NCBI GenBank assembly: GCA_038209365.1
Contig: JBBQXS010000002.1
Location: 1 to 64,000, forward strand
From: DASQHW01 sp038209365
GTDB taxonomy: Bacteria; Actinomycetota; Acidimicrobiia; IMCC26256; PALSA-610
Direction of reading: 5' to 3'
Length of the DNA: 64,000 nt
Shown piece after piece: positions 50,185-59,238 of this stretch. Position 1 is the stretch's first letter; each line of letters opens with the position of its first letter. Position numbers and translations under genes: made by a program. A model generated the notes under the pieces. It was not told the origin of the DNA. It was given only the letters and a program-made list of their open reading frames with translations, and did no database searches.

Positions 50185-51261
50185 ATGGCGCCGAGTGGGC
50201 TGCTCTCGGGAGTGCGGATCCTGGACTTCACGATCTGGCGACCGGGCCCCTACGCCACGCAATTGCTCGGCGAGCTCGGCGCCGAGGTGTGCAAGGTGGA
50301 ACCGCCCGGCGGCGATCCGATGCGCGCCTATCCCGGCCTGTTCGCGGCGTTGAGCGTCAACAAGCGCAGCATCGTGCTCGACCTGAAGACCGACGCCGGC
50401 CGTGGGCGCGCGCTCGAGCTCGCCACGGACGCCGACGTCGTCATCGAAGGGTTCCGGCCGGGTGTCGCCGCCCGCCTCGGCATCGGCTACGACGACGTGC
50501 GGGGTGTGAACGCGCAGGTCGTGTACTGCTCGGTCTCGGGCATGGGACAACTGGGTGAGCTGTCGACCGCGCCCGGCCACGACATCAACTTCCAGGCGTG
50601 GAGCGGCGCGCTCGCGCCCGACGGTGGCACACCGGTCGTCGCCGCGGTGCCGATCGCCGACCTCGCGGGCGGGATGGCCGCCGCGTACGCGGTCTGCGCC
50701 GCAATCGTGAACCAGCTGCGGACCGGTACGGGCGAGCGCATCGACGTGGCGATGGGCGACGTGCTCGCGACGTGGACAGGCGCGGTGGCACCCGCGGCAC
50801 GAGGTGTGGACCCGTCCGCTCGGGGTGTGCCCGGCTACGGCGTGTTCCAGGCGGCCGACGGCGGCTGGATCACGCTCGGCATCATCACCGAGGACCATTT
50901 CTGGGCCGCGCTGTGCGACGTCCTCTCGCTGGCCGATTCTCGCGAGATGCAGTTCGTCGACCGTATGACACACATCGAGTCGCTCCAGGCGCGCATCGCG
51001 GGCGCGATCGCTCGACACCCGCGCGACGAAGTGGTGGACGCCCTCTTGGCCGCGGGCATCCCGGTGGCTCCGCTGCTCGACCGGGCGGAGATGTTGCGGC
51101 TGTCGCACTTTCGCGAGCGCGAAGTGGTGACCTTCGACGCGGGGTCGACGAGCGCGGCGACCGGACACCCGGTGCGGTTCGAGCACCATCCTGCCGCTCG
51201 CACCTCGCGCGCGCCTACGCTCGACGAACACAGGGGCACGGGCTTTCGTCCTCGGCCCTGA
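50185..51261 (+). CDS. Class III CoA transferase (CaiB/BaiF)
   Basis: Moves CoA between acyl groups, 358 residues. Seen: the N-terminal GVRILDFTIWRPGPYATQLLGELGAEV, VNKRSIVLDLKT, and the catalytic Asp in GHDINFQAWSG, then PIADLAGGMAAAYAV. Alpha-methylacyl-CoA racemase is the other member and is possible. Stands alone, divergent from sigR. Confidence 0.9.
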   Translation: MAPSGLLSGVRILDFTIWRPGPYATQLLGELGAEVCKVEPPGGDPMRAYPGLFAALSVNKRSIVLDLKTDAGRGRALELATDADVVIEGFRPGVAARLGIGYDDVRGVNAQVVYCSVSGMGQLGELSTAPGHDINFQAWSGALAPDGGTPVVAAVPIADLAGGMAAAYAVCAAIVNQLRTGTGERIDVAMGDVLATWTGAVAPAARGVDPSARGVPGYGVFQAADGGWITLGIITEDHFWAALCDVLSLADSREMQFVDRMTHIESLQARIAGAIARHPRDEVVDALLAAGIPVAPLLDRAEMLRLSHFREREVVTFDAGSTSAATGHPVRFEHHPAARTSRAPTLDEHRGTGFRPRP

Positions 51262-51439
51262 GGCTCAGCGGCTACCGCACAGCGTGAGCGCAACGACAAC
51301 GCGTCGTGGTCGCCGGCTCGAACCGACTGTCCGTTCGTCAGCCCGGTCCCTCGGATCTGTGCCGGCACGGTCGAAGGAAAGATGTAGCGCTGCTCGGGGA
51401 CCTGAGCAGCAGGGGCGGATCCACTCTGGGGAGGCGTTT

Positions 51440-52273
51440 GTGGCACGCGTAGTCACATGGAAGAAGACCGTCCGCCGACGCGTGGTCGTCGGCGGGGCAG
51501 GGCTGACGGTCGGCGCGGTGATCCTGTTCGTCGCCGCGGCGATGCCGGCGTTCGCTCACACTCCGCTGCTCTCGGGCCACACTGTGTGCAGCAACGGTCG
51601 ACACGTCATCACGTGGTCGATCGGCAACGACTTCCACCTGCCGATGACGATCACCTCGGCCAGGGCGACCAAGGGCACCGCCTCCTATGCCGTCACCGGC
51701 TATCAAGCAACGGTCGGGCCGAACGGCAGCGCCTCGGACACCACGTCGGCCCACACCATCGTGCCCGCCGGCGCCACCGGGAGCGTCACGCTGACCGTGC
51801 ACGCACGGTGGACGGATGGTTTCACGACCTCCCGCTCGACCTCCGTCTCGTTGATCGGCCCGTGCATGGGCGCGACCACGACGACGCTGGGTTCCCAGGG
51901 ATCGACATTGCCGCCGCCGACCACGACGCCGACCACCGCCGGCCCCCCGACGAGCCTGCAGACGACCACATCGACCGTCGGCTCGCAGGGTTCCACGTTG
52001 CCGCCGCCGACGACGTCGACGGTCGCCTCGCTGGGATCGACCTTGTCGCCGCCGACGAGTCAGCCGGGGGCGAACGGCGCGGACAATGGTGGGACGCCGA
52101 TCGCGCCCCTCGGTGGGCCGAGCGGACCGCCCAGCGGAACGAGTATCGCCCGGCAGCTGCCGTTCACCGGCAGTGGCTACACCGGACCGATCCTCGGAGC
52201 CGGCTCACTCCTGCTCGGTGGCGTCGCGGTTGCAATCGGCTCCGCGCGCAAGCGCCGCCGCGAGACCATCTGA
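51440..52273 (+). CDS. LPFTG-anchored surface protein
   Basis: Exported cell-wall protein of 277 residues. GTG 51440 has GGGGAGG five bases before. Signal peptide to about AFAHT (residue 38), then a beta-rich domain (about 40-140, SGHTVCSNGRHVITW) with two Cys. A Thr/Pro-rich segment repeats GSQGSTLPPPTT twice and a variant SLGSTLSPPTS. The end shows the sorting signal LPFTG, a hydrophobic segment and RKRRR. No sortase gene is visible in this window. Confidence 0.85.
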   Translation: MARVVTWKKTVRRRVVVGGAGLTVGAVILFVAAAMPAFAHTPLLSGHTVCSNGRHVITWSIGNDFHLPMTITSARATKGTASYAVTGYQATVGPNGSASDTTSAHTIVPAGATGSVTLTVHARWTDGFTTSRSTSVSLIGPCMGATTTTLGSQGSTLPPPTTTPTTAGPPTSLQTTTSTVGSQGSTLPPPTTSTVASLGSTLSPPTSQPGANGADNGGTPIAPLGGPSGPPSGTSIARQLPFTGSGYTGPILGAGSLLLGGVAVAIGSARKRRRETI

Positions 52274-52310
52274 GGGAGATCGGCTCGTGGCGGGTCACCA
52301 CGCTCACGGG

Positions 52311-55300
52311 TCAGCCGGAAGGGGCGATGACGCCGACGTTGTCGATGATCACGGCGGGGACGCCACCGCTCCATGAACCCGACACGTACAAGAGGACCCC
52401 GATGTCGCCTGCTGCTTGCAGCGCGGCCGGGGTCGCGCCTGTGCTGGTGACGAGCCAGCTCTGCGGCTCCTGACTGCCCTTGCGCCACACCTTTGCGCGC
52501 AACGTGGTGGTCGTCGTCCCGGCGACGACGAATCGGGTGCGGAGAATGTCGCCGGGATTGACGTGCAACGCGGGAACGGTGGTGTTGGCGAGGATGGTTT
52601 CGGTGCCGCCGACGGTGCGGACCAGGTAGGCGATGACGCTGCCGTCCGGCATGTAGCGCAGCTTCAGGCGATGGTCGTTGCCGTTGGAGACGCGCCGACC
52701 GATGAGCGAGACGTACGCGCCACCGCCACTCGCCGCGCTGTCGAGCGCGACGTCGGAGGTCATGTCGATGTCGGTCTGCCGGACACCGGCGAGGTACGCG
52801 GCGCGGCTCGCGGACACCGCGCCGACGATGCGGCCCGCGCCGTTCACGGTCGAGAACGCCGACGCGGTGCCGGACAGCGTCCAGGGCCCACCGAGATCGG
52901 CCGTGCCGAGGCCGTTCGAGACGACGCGTTCAAAGGTGTCGGAGGCGTAGCCGTCGGTGATGGTGACGGAGCCGGTGGTGGTGGCGGCGGCGGCGCGGTC
53001 GTCGGTGACGGTCAGCGTGACCGTGAAGGTGCCGGCCGTCGCATACGTGTGTTGCGGTGTCGGACCGGTTGTGGTGGCCGTGTCGCCGAAGTCCCAGGCG
53101 TAGGAGGAGATGGTGCCGTCCTGGTCGGTCGACGTCGAGGTGAACGACGCCGTGTGGTACGTGACGGCGGCGGTGAACGACGCCTGGGGCGGGATGTTGG
53201 CAGGCGGATCGGTGACGGTGATGCTGCCGGTGACGGCACCCGTCCCACCTCGGTCGTCGGTGACGGTGAGGGTGACGCTGTAGGTGCCGGCGGTCGCGTA
53301 GGGGTGTTGGGGTGTCGAGCCGGAGCCCGTCGTTCCGTCACCGAAGTCCCAGGCGTACGACACGATCATCCCGTCGTCGGTCGAGCCGGTGCCGTCGAAC
53401 GATCCTGTCAGGAAGTGGGCCGATGAGCTGAACGATGCCGTCGGCAAGACGTTGGGCAGGCCACTCCCGCGTCCGCTGGCCACGTAATGGGCGCGGATCT
53501 GGCCGAGCGAAAGTGCGTCGCGGTAGATCGCGACTTCGTCCATGTTCGCCGCGATGGCTTCGCGCGACGGCGTGGACGGCCATGACGTGAGCCGGTCGCC
53601 GCCCACGCGCCAATATCCCCGGTATACCTGCGCCTTGGTGACCGCGGCGTTGGCGGCGACCTGGTCGCCGTCGACGTAGAGCTTCATACCGTCGCTGCCG
53701 AGCGTTCCGACGACGTGATGCCATTGGTCGTCCCGATAGCTGGCCGGACTGTTGATCGTGATGCGTGTGCCCATGTCGGGCCGGACACCGAAGTAGATCT
53801 GTCCCGCGTTGTTCATGTAGAGCAGGCGGTCGGTGCCGTCGGTACCGCTGCGGTCGGTGTTGCTGTCACCGAAGCCGAGGATCTTGCCGCCCTGGTTCGT
53901 GTTGGTCCGCAGCCAGGTTTCGAGCGAGAACTTCTGGGGGCCCGACTGCCAGTACGGAGAAGCGCCCTGGACGGTTGACGTGGAGGAAGTGCCGGGGAAG
54001 TCCGTCGCGGCATCCGTGTCGTTGAGCAGCGCGCCGGTGATGTTGCGGTTGTTCGCGCTGTTCAATGTCAGATCGTTCGAACCCGACCGGTCATACGCGG
54101 TCGTGCCGCTCCCTTCACCGAGCCGCCACTGAACATCGGGGTTGTCGGCCAGGACACTTGCCGCGTAGCTCGACGCGGTCGGCGCGCCGGCGGGGATGGT
54201 GCCCGACGCCGGCGGGCCGGCGAAGCCGTTGCCGAAGGGATCTGTCACGCGGATCCGATACGTCTGCGTCGAGCCGGGTGACGCGGTGGTGTCGACGAAC
54301 CCGAGCGGCGGCCGGTTCCACCACGTGGTGTCGGTCTGGAACGTCTTGAGCACGGTGGACGTGGCGGTGGTGGCGCCGCGCAGCACTTCGACCTTCAAGC
54401 GTTGGTTGTCACGATCCCAGGCCGCCTTCCATCCGACGCGCACGGTGCCCGGCCCCAGCGGCGTCAGGGTGGGCGTCAACTCGGTGTAGTTCTGGACCGG
54501 GTCCACGAGCGGAGAGATCGCGCGCTTGGCGAACCGGACGAGACCTTGCTGGGCGATACCGTTCACGCGCGGGAACTCGCCGCCCAAGACCGTGTAGTCA
54601 CCATTGCTGGCGACGCTCCATGCCGCTTGACCCTGACCGGTGTAACTGCCCGCGGACGGTGTCGGCAACCAGTGCAACGGCTGCGCCGCCGGCATCCGCG
54701 CGAACGGCGCCCAGTTGGGGTTCGTGCCGACCGCGTTCGTCAACGTGGGTGAGCGATGCTTGTTGATCGCGCCCGCGCGCTGGTACAGCATCGGATCCGG
54801 ATACTGCGGGTTCCAGTCCAACATCCCCCAGTCATGAGGATGCCCGACCGTGTAGAGCACATCGCCGGCGACCGCGATGCCGTAGTTGTCGCCGCGCCCA
54901 CCATCGATCCAATCGATCACGCCCGTGAGGGGATCCGCCGCAAACACCCCTTCGAAGTTCGCGGTCGCGCCTCCCCCGAAGAACGCCCAACCGACCCCGT
55001 AGATCTTCTCGCCATCGGTCGTCAGCTCCGCAATCGCCGCGCTCCCGCCACGATTCTGGATCACGGTGTTCGCGGCCCACGGCTGCACGGCCCCGGTCAC
55101 ACCATCCAGCGACCCCATACCCCACTGCTGAGATCCGTTCAGTGCATAGAACGAGCCGCCGACGATGACGCGGCCGCTCGCCGGGTGCACCACCATCGTG
55201 CGCACCAAACCATCGGCCGCGGGCGCCCACGGCAACACTGCACCCGTGTTCGCATCGACGGCCGCGAGACGTGACCGTGCGCGGAACCCAGTCGCGCTGG

Positions 55301-55919
55301 TCCCGACCGTGGTGAAGTCACCTCCGAGATACAGCGTGTTGCCGTTCAGCGCGAGTGCTTCGACCGTCGCGTTGGCTCCGGGGTTGAACGCCCGCACCGC
55401 GCCGGTCTGCGCGTCGACCGCCGCGATGCGGCTCCGCGCCTGGCCACTGACCTGGTCGAAGTCGCCGCCGACGTAGATCGTCGAGCCGTCTGCCGACGCG
55501 GCAAGGCGCAAACCCTGCGCATTCAACGTCGGAGCCCACGACGTGACCAGCGCGCCGGTGGTCAGGTCGTAGGCCAAGATGTTCGATCGGGCGGTCTCAT
55601 TCGTGCCCGGTGCGGCCCCGGCAGGACGCGCCCGCGTGAACCTGCCGGTGGCGTACACCCGGTTCCCGACGATCACCTGGGCCCACACCACGCCGTTGAT
55701 CTGCACCGTGGGCAATGCCGCCGCCGACACCGTCTCCGGCGACGCGGGATCCACCGGCGCCGTATCCGCCGCGGCAGGAGCGCTTTGTAAACCCGCGACG
55801 ACGATCGAAAGGTTCACGCCCACCAACACGACGGCGAGCAGACCCGCCGCTGACCGGACGCGAACACGCACCAGTGCCCAGAAAGCCGCTCGCCCTGTCG
55901 TATACAACGAACGCCCCAC
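52311..55919 (-). CDS. Large secreted PKD/LamG-domain protein
   Basis: Extracellular multidomain protein, 1202 residues. A hydrophobic signal segment about 24-50 ends at APAAADT. The first 440 residues form repeated blade-like units (GSTIYVGGDFDQVSG, NTLYLGGDFTTVG) typical of beta-propellers. An Fn3-like part, a LamG/concanavalin-like domain (KFSLETWLRTNT, WHHVVGTLGSDGMKLYVDG) and two PKD domains (YAWDFGDGTT, YAWDFGDTAT) follow, then a final beta-rich domain. Carbohydrate binding or adhesion is likely, no catalytic site seen. No anchor at its C-terminus. Confidence 0.88.
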   Translation of the reverse strand: MGRSLYTTGRAAFWALVRVRVRSAAGLLAVVLVGVNLSIVVAGLQSAPAAADTAPVDPASPETVSAAALPTVQINGVVWAQVIVGNRVYATGRFTRARPAGAAPGTNETARSNILAYDLTTGALVTSWAPTLNAQGLRLAASADGSTIYVGGDFDQVSGQARSRIAAVDAQTGAVRAFNPGANATVEALALNGNTLYLGGDFTTVGTSATGFRARSRLAAVDANTGAVLPWAPAADGLVRTMVVHPASGRVIVGGSFYALNGSQQWGMGSLDGVTGAVQPWAANTVIQNRGGSAAIAELTTDGEKIYGVGWAFFGGGATANFEGVFAADPLTGVIDWIDGGRGDNYGIAVAGDVLYTVGHPHDWGMLDWNPQYPDPMLYQRAGAINKHRSPTLTNAVGTNPNWAPFARMPAAQPLHWLPTPSAGSYTGQGQAAWSVASNGDYTVLGGEFPRVNGIAQQGLVRFAKRAISPLVDPVQNYTELTPTLTPLGPGTVRVGWKAAWDRDNQRLKVEVLRGATTATSTVLKTFQTDTTWWNRPPLGFVDTTASPGSTQTYRIRVTDPFGNGFAGPPASGTIPAGAPTASSYAASVLADNPDVQWRLGEGSGTTAYDRSGSNDLTLNSANNRNITGALLNDTDAATDFPGTSSTSTVQGASPYWQSGPQKFSLETWLRTNTNQGGKILGFGDSNTDRSGTDGTDRLLYMNNAGQIYFGVRPDMGTRITINSPASYRDDQWHHVVGTLGSDGMKLYVDGDQVAANAAVTKAQVYRGYWRVGGDRLTSWPSTPSREAIAANMDEVAIYRDALSLGQIRAHYVASGRGSGLPNVLPTASFSSSAHFLTGSFDGTGSTDDGMIVSYAWDFGDGTTGSGSTPQHPYATAGTYSVTLTVTDDRGGTGAVTGSITVTDPPANIPPQASFTAAVTYHTASFTSTSTDQDGTISSYAWDFGDTATTTGPTPQHTYATAGTFTVTLTVTDDRAAAATTTGSVTITDGYASDTFERVVSNGLGTADLGGPWTLSGTASAFSTVNGAGRIVGAVSASRAAYLAGVRQTDIDMTSDVALDSAASGGGAYVSLIGRRVSNGNDHRLKLRYMPDGSVIAYLVRTVGGTETILANTTVPALHVNPGDILRTRFVVAGTTTTTLRAKVWRKGSQEPQSWLVTSTGATPAALQAAGDIGVLLYVSGSWSGGVPAVIIDNVGVIAPSG

Positions 55920-56140
55920 GTTCCAGTGCCGTATAAGTCAACGGCACACTCGTCCGGTAACGGGACGAAGCCTAGATGCTGATGGCGTGCAATGTCACGA
56001 CGCGATGAGTCACGATGAGACGCGACATCGACAAAAACGCGCATGCAAGATCTCGACAACGCGAATGATCCAAGCTTTGTCAGGTCTCCGCAACTCCGAG
56101 ACGCCAATCATTGTCAGTTGCGACGCTCGAACGCGTCGCG

Positions 56141-57988
56141 TTATTCGACTCGGTACGGGATAGACGTCACGGCGGTCCGTTTACGGAACAGCAGCCGACC
56201 CTTGAGGATCAGCGCGCTCTGGTTGTGCAGGAGGTGCTGCCACCAGTGTTCGACGAACAGTTCCGGAATCACCACGGTGATGATCGTGTTCGGCCAGCGT
56301 CGTTCGAGCTCGTCGACGAAACCCAGGGTTGCGTCGATGAACGCAAGCGATGGCGAAACGACAATCTCGAGCGGTACTCGGAGATCGTGCCCCATCCATT
56401 CCTTCTCGATTCGCTCTGCGTCCTCGGGCGTCGCGACGACGGTCGTGGCGAGGAGGTGATCGGGTGCGATCGACTCCGAGTAGGCGAGCGCTTCGAGCGC
56501 CCCCGCGTGCACCTGCCCCACCAACACGGCAACAACGTGTCGTCGCCTCGGGGGCCGATAGTCGGGCGGAGCATCCAGCGCGGTCGCGAAGGTCACGTAG
56601 TGGCGACGAATCGTCTTGAAAAGTATGACGATCATCGGGATCACCAGGATTGGGACCCACGCGCCGCTCGTGAACTTCGTGATCGCCACGATGAGCAGGA
56701 CGAGCAGCGTCGCGACGGCTCCGATCGCATTGAGCACTGTGCTTCGCCGCCAACCCGCTTCGCGGAGCCGCAGATGGTGGCGCACCATTCCCCACTGCGA
56801 AAGCGTGAAGGAGGTGAACACGCCGACTGCATACAGCGGGATCAGCGCGTTCGTCAGTCCGCCGAACGCGACAAGCAGCCCCGCGGCCGCCGCCGCGAGG
56901 ACGATGATCCCGTTCGAGAACACGAGCCGGTCACCACGATTCGCGAGTTGGCGGGGCAAATAGCCGTCCTTGGCGATGATCGATGACAGGCTCGGGAAGC
57001 CGTTGTACGCGGTGTTCGCGGCGAGCGTAAGGATCGCCGCCGTCGCGAATTGCAGGAGTACGAACAGGGCACCGCGACCGAACACCGCAATTCCCAGCTG
57101 GGCGATGACCGTGCGGTCGTGGCTCGGGTACGGACGGAGACGGTGCGCAAGCACTGAGACGCTGAAGAACAGACCACCCAGCAACACGCCCATCCAGACG
57201 AGCGTCGTTGCCGCGTTCCTCGCCTCCGGTCGCCGGAAAGCCGGCACACCGTTTGAGATCGCTTCGATACCGGTGAGCGCCACTGCGCCCGACGAGAAGC
57301 CTTTCAAGAGCAGGAACAAGCCGAGCGTTCCACCGGCCTCACGACTCCCGTCGAAGTTCTTCGGATCGAAAGGTACGGGATTGATGTGTCCGAAGTAGGA
57401 GCGCGAGAGGCCGTACACGACGAGCGCGCCGAGCACACCCATGTAGATGTAGGTGGGCAACGCGAAGAAGCGGCCTGATTCCTTGACCCCTCGCATGTTC
57501 GTGAGCGTGATGAGCACGATCAGCACGACCCCGACGATGACGCGCTGATGACGCAGTCCTTCGAATTGCGGGATCGAGATGATCGCCGCCACGCCGGCCG
57601 AGATCGACACGGCGACGGTGAGCACATAATCGACCATCAACGATGCGCCTGCGACCAGCGATGCGAGTTCGCCGATGTTTTCGCGACTCACGACGTACGC
57701 GCCACCGCCGTTCGGATACGCAAAGATCACCTGGCGGTACGAGACGATCACGATGGCGAGCAAGGCCGCCACGACGACAGCAATCGGGACCAAGCGGCTG
57801 AGGCCCAGAGCGAGACTGGACGCGCCCACGGCGGTGACGAAGAGGATCTCCTCGGTTGCGTACGCGGTCGACGACAGCGCATCTGATGAGAAGACCGCGA
57901 GCGCGATCCTCTTCGTCAGCCGCTGCTCCTCCATCTGGGTCGTTGCCAACGGTCGACCCACGAGGATCCGCTTCAAGAGCCCCAGCAT
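56141..57988 (-). CDS. KimA-like potassium/APC-superfamily permease
   Basis: APC-superfamily membrane transporter, 615 residues, with about 12 hydrophobic segments and a C-terminal cytoplasmic domain of about 150 residues. SDALSSTAYATEEILF and the FAYPNGGGAYVVSRENIG motif match KimA/YdaO, the potassium importer controlled by c-di-AMP. The soluble tail has VAVLVGQVHAGALEALAY, as in KimA. Amino acid transport is the alternative. Starts 11 bp after the DUF4118 gene. Confidence 0.8.
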   Translation of the reverse strand: MLGLLKRILVGRPLATTQMEEQRLTKRIALAVFSSDALSSTAYATEEILFVTAVGASSLALGLSRLVPIAVVVAALLAIVIVSYRQVIFAYPNGGGAYVVSRENIGELASLVAGASLMVDYVLTVAVSISAGVAAIISIPQFEGLRHQRVIVGVVLIVLITLTNMRGVKESGRFFALPTYIYMGVLGALVVYGLSRSYFGHINPVPFDPKNFDGSREAGGTLGLFLLLKGFSSGAVALTGIEAISNGVPAFRRPEARNAATTLVWMGVLLGGLFFSVSVLAHRLRPYPSHDRTVIAQLGIAVFGRGALFVLLQFATAAILTLAANTAYNGFPSLSSIIAKDGYLPRQLANRGDRLVFSNGIIVLAAAAAGLLVAFGGLTNALIPLYAVGVFTSFTLSQWGMVRHHLRLREAGWRRSTVLNAIGAVATLLVLLIVAITKFTSGAWVPILVIPMIVILFKTIRRHYVTFATALDAPPDYRPPRRRHVVAVLVGQVHAGALEALAYSESIAPDHLLATTVVATPEDAERIEKEWMGHDLRVPLEIVVSPSLAFIDATLGFVDELERRWPNTIITVVIPELFVEHWWQHLLHNQSALILKGRLLFRKRTAVTSIPYRVE

Positions 57989-57999
57989 TCAAGCCAAAA

Positions 58000-58839
58000 C
58001 TATTCGTCTCGGTGAGGATCAGGCACGTCTCGAACAAGACGTCCGAGATCTTCGGACGAGGCTGACGCAAACACACTTCCGAGCTGATCGGCCAGCGCAA
58101 TCGCCACCACGCGCTCGTCCAACGTCACCGACCGGTCGGGGTCGCCCACCAGCACCATTCGCGCCACCTCGCGGCCCGATTCAACGACCGAAAGCTGCAG
58201 GCCGTACTCGGGAAGCGCGAATCCGCCCCCCACCCAGCGGTGCTCGGCACTTTGTATCGTGCCGGCGCGTTCGAGCACCGGCAGGGGCCATTGGAAGGGC
58301 GCGAGCTCGATCCAGCAGTCACGGAGCCGTAAGAGTGCGATCATCTCGTCCTTCACCAAGCGCGCGATCTCCTCGAGAGACGCCCCCATGGCAACTCGCT
58401 CCGCAACGCGGTGCACTCGACCGATCGCTTCGGCGGCGCGGTCGCGATCGCGCCGAAACCTACGACCTCTCGCCGCGACCTCACCGACCACCAGGCCGAC
58501 GGCCAGGAGAATCATCACCGTCTCGACGTCGTCTGCGCTGTCCACGCGCATCGAAACGAATGGACGCGTCAGGAAGAAATCGAACGACAACGTCGCGCTG
58601 ACCGCGGCGACCCCTCCCGCGGCTCGACCTCCGACGATCGCCGCACACACCACGACAAGCACGAGAATCAACGCGAGATTCGCGTTGTCGATCACATCCC
58701 GCAGCGGCACGAGTGCGATCGCGACGGCGACCGAGCCGAGTCCGCCGAGCGCGAGCCCGGCCAACCTCCGGTCGTCGTCCTCCTGGTCTACCCGCATGGC
58801 GTCTTCATTCTCTCCCCATGCGAACGGCGCCGCCCGCAT
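58000..58839 (-). CDS. DUF4118 (KdpD-like) membrane sensor without kinase
   Basis: Membrane protein of 279 residues. Four hydrophobic segments with SFDFFLTRPF, the mark of the KdpD-type DUF4118 domain, then a GAF-like soluble part (about 140-270). No histidine-kinase domain follows, so it is a truncated or stand-alone sensor. ATG 58839 has GGAGAG six bases before, in a CCGCTC/GAGCGG stem (58843-58859); GTG 58875 is longer. Lies between glnK and the KimA-like gene. Confidence 0.75.
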   Translation of the reverse strand: MRAAPFAWGENEDAMRVDQEDDDRRLAGLALGGLGSVAVAIALVPLRDVIDNANLALILVLVVVCAAIVGGRAAGGVAAVSATLSFDFFLTRPFVSMRVDSADDVETVMILLAVGLVVGEVAARGRRFRRDRDRAAEAIGRVHRVAERVAMGASLEEIARLVKDEMIALLRLRDCWIELAPFQWPLPVLERAGTIQSAEHRWVGGGFALPEYGLQLSVVESGREVARMVLVGDPDRSVTLDERVVAIALADQLGSVFASASSEDLGRLVRDVPDPHRDE

Positions 58840-58842
58840 CGA

Positions 58843-58859
58843 CCGCTCTCCGGGAGCGG
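58843..58859 (-). promoter_or_regulatory. Hairpin that sequesters the DUF4118 ribosome-binding site
   Basis: On the minus strand CCGCTC and GAGCGG pair (58859-58854 and 58848-58843) around CCGGA. GGAGAG, the presumed ribosome-binding site, is split between loop and stem, and ATG 58839 is three bases further. It may tune expression of the potassium part relative to glnK. Confidence 0.35.
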
Positions 58860-58884
58860 CCGATGTCGGCGGCACCCGATCCGT

Positions 58885-59223
58885 TCACAAGGCGTCGGGG
58901 CCTGCCTCTCCGGTTCGGATGCGCATGACCGCCTCGACCGGCATGACCCACACTTTGCCGTCACCGATCTTCCCTGTGCGCGCCGCCGTGACCAGGCCCC
59001 GTACCACGCGGTCGACGTCGGCCTCGTCGACGAGCACTTCGAGGCGAACCTTCGGGACGAAGTCGATGGTGTATTCGGCGCCCCGGTACACCTCGGTGTG
59101 GCCGCGCTGGCGGCCGAAGCCCTGCGCGTCGGACACGGTCACACCGTGCACGCCCAGGTCCGTCAATGCTTCCTTCACGTCGTCGAGCTTGAACGGTTTG
59201 ACGATTCCTACGATCAGTTTCAT
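58885..59223 (-). CDS. glnK: PII nitrogen regulatory protein
   Basis: Trimeric signalling protein that senses ATP/ADP and 2-oxoglutarate and blocks Amt; 112 residues. The T-loop RGAEYTIDFVPK has Tyr51, the site of uridylylation or adenylylation. KPFKLDDVKEAL and GKIGDGKVWV complete the family pattern. ATG 59223 lies 15 bp after the amt stop, the usual amt-glnK operon. Confidence 0.96.
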   Translation of the reverse strand: MKLIVGIVKPFKLDDVKEALTDLGVHGVTVSDAQGFGRQRGHTEVYRGAEYTIDFVPKVRLEVLVDEADVDRVVRGLVTAARTGKIGDGKVWVMPVEAVMRIRTGEAGPDAL

Positions 59224-59238
59224 CTCGTGCTCCTCTCC

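Noticed and set aside
57989..58140. A ydaO/kimA-type c-di-AMP riboswitch before the KimA-like gene
   Set aside because: Only 11 bp separate the gene from the upstream DUF4118 gene and no leader of suitable length exists.
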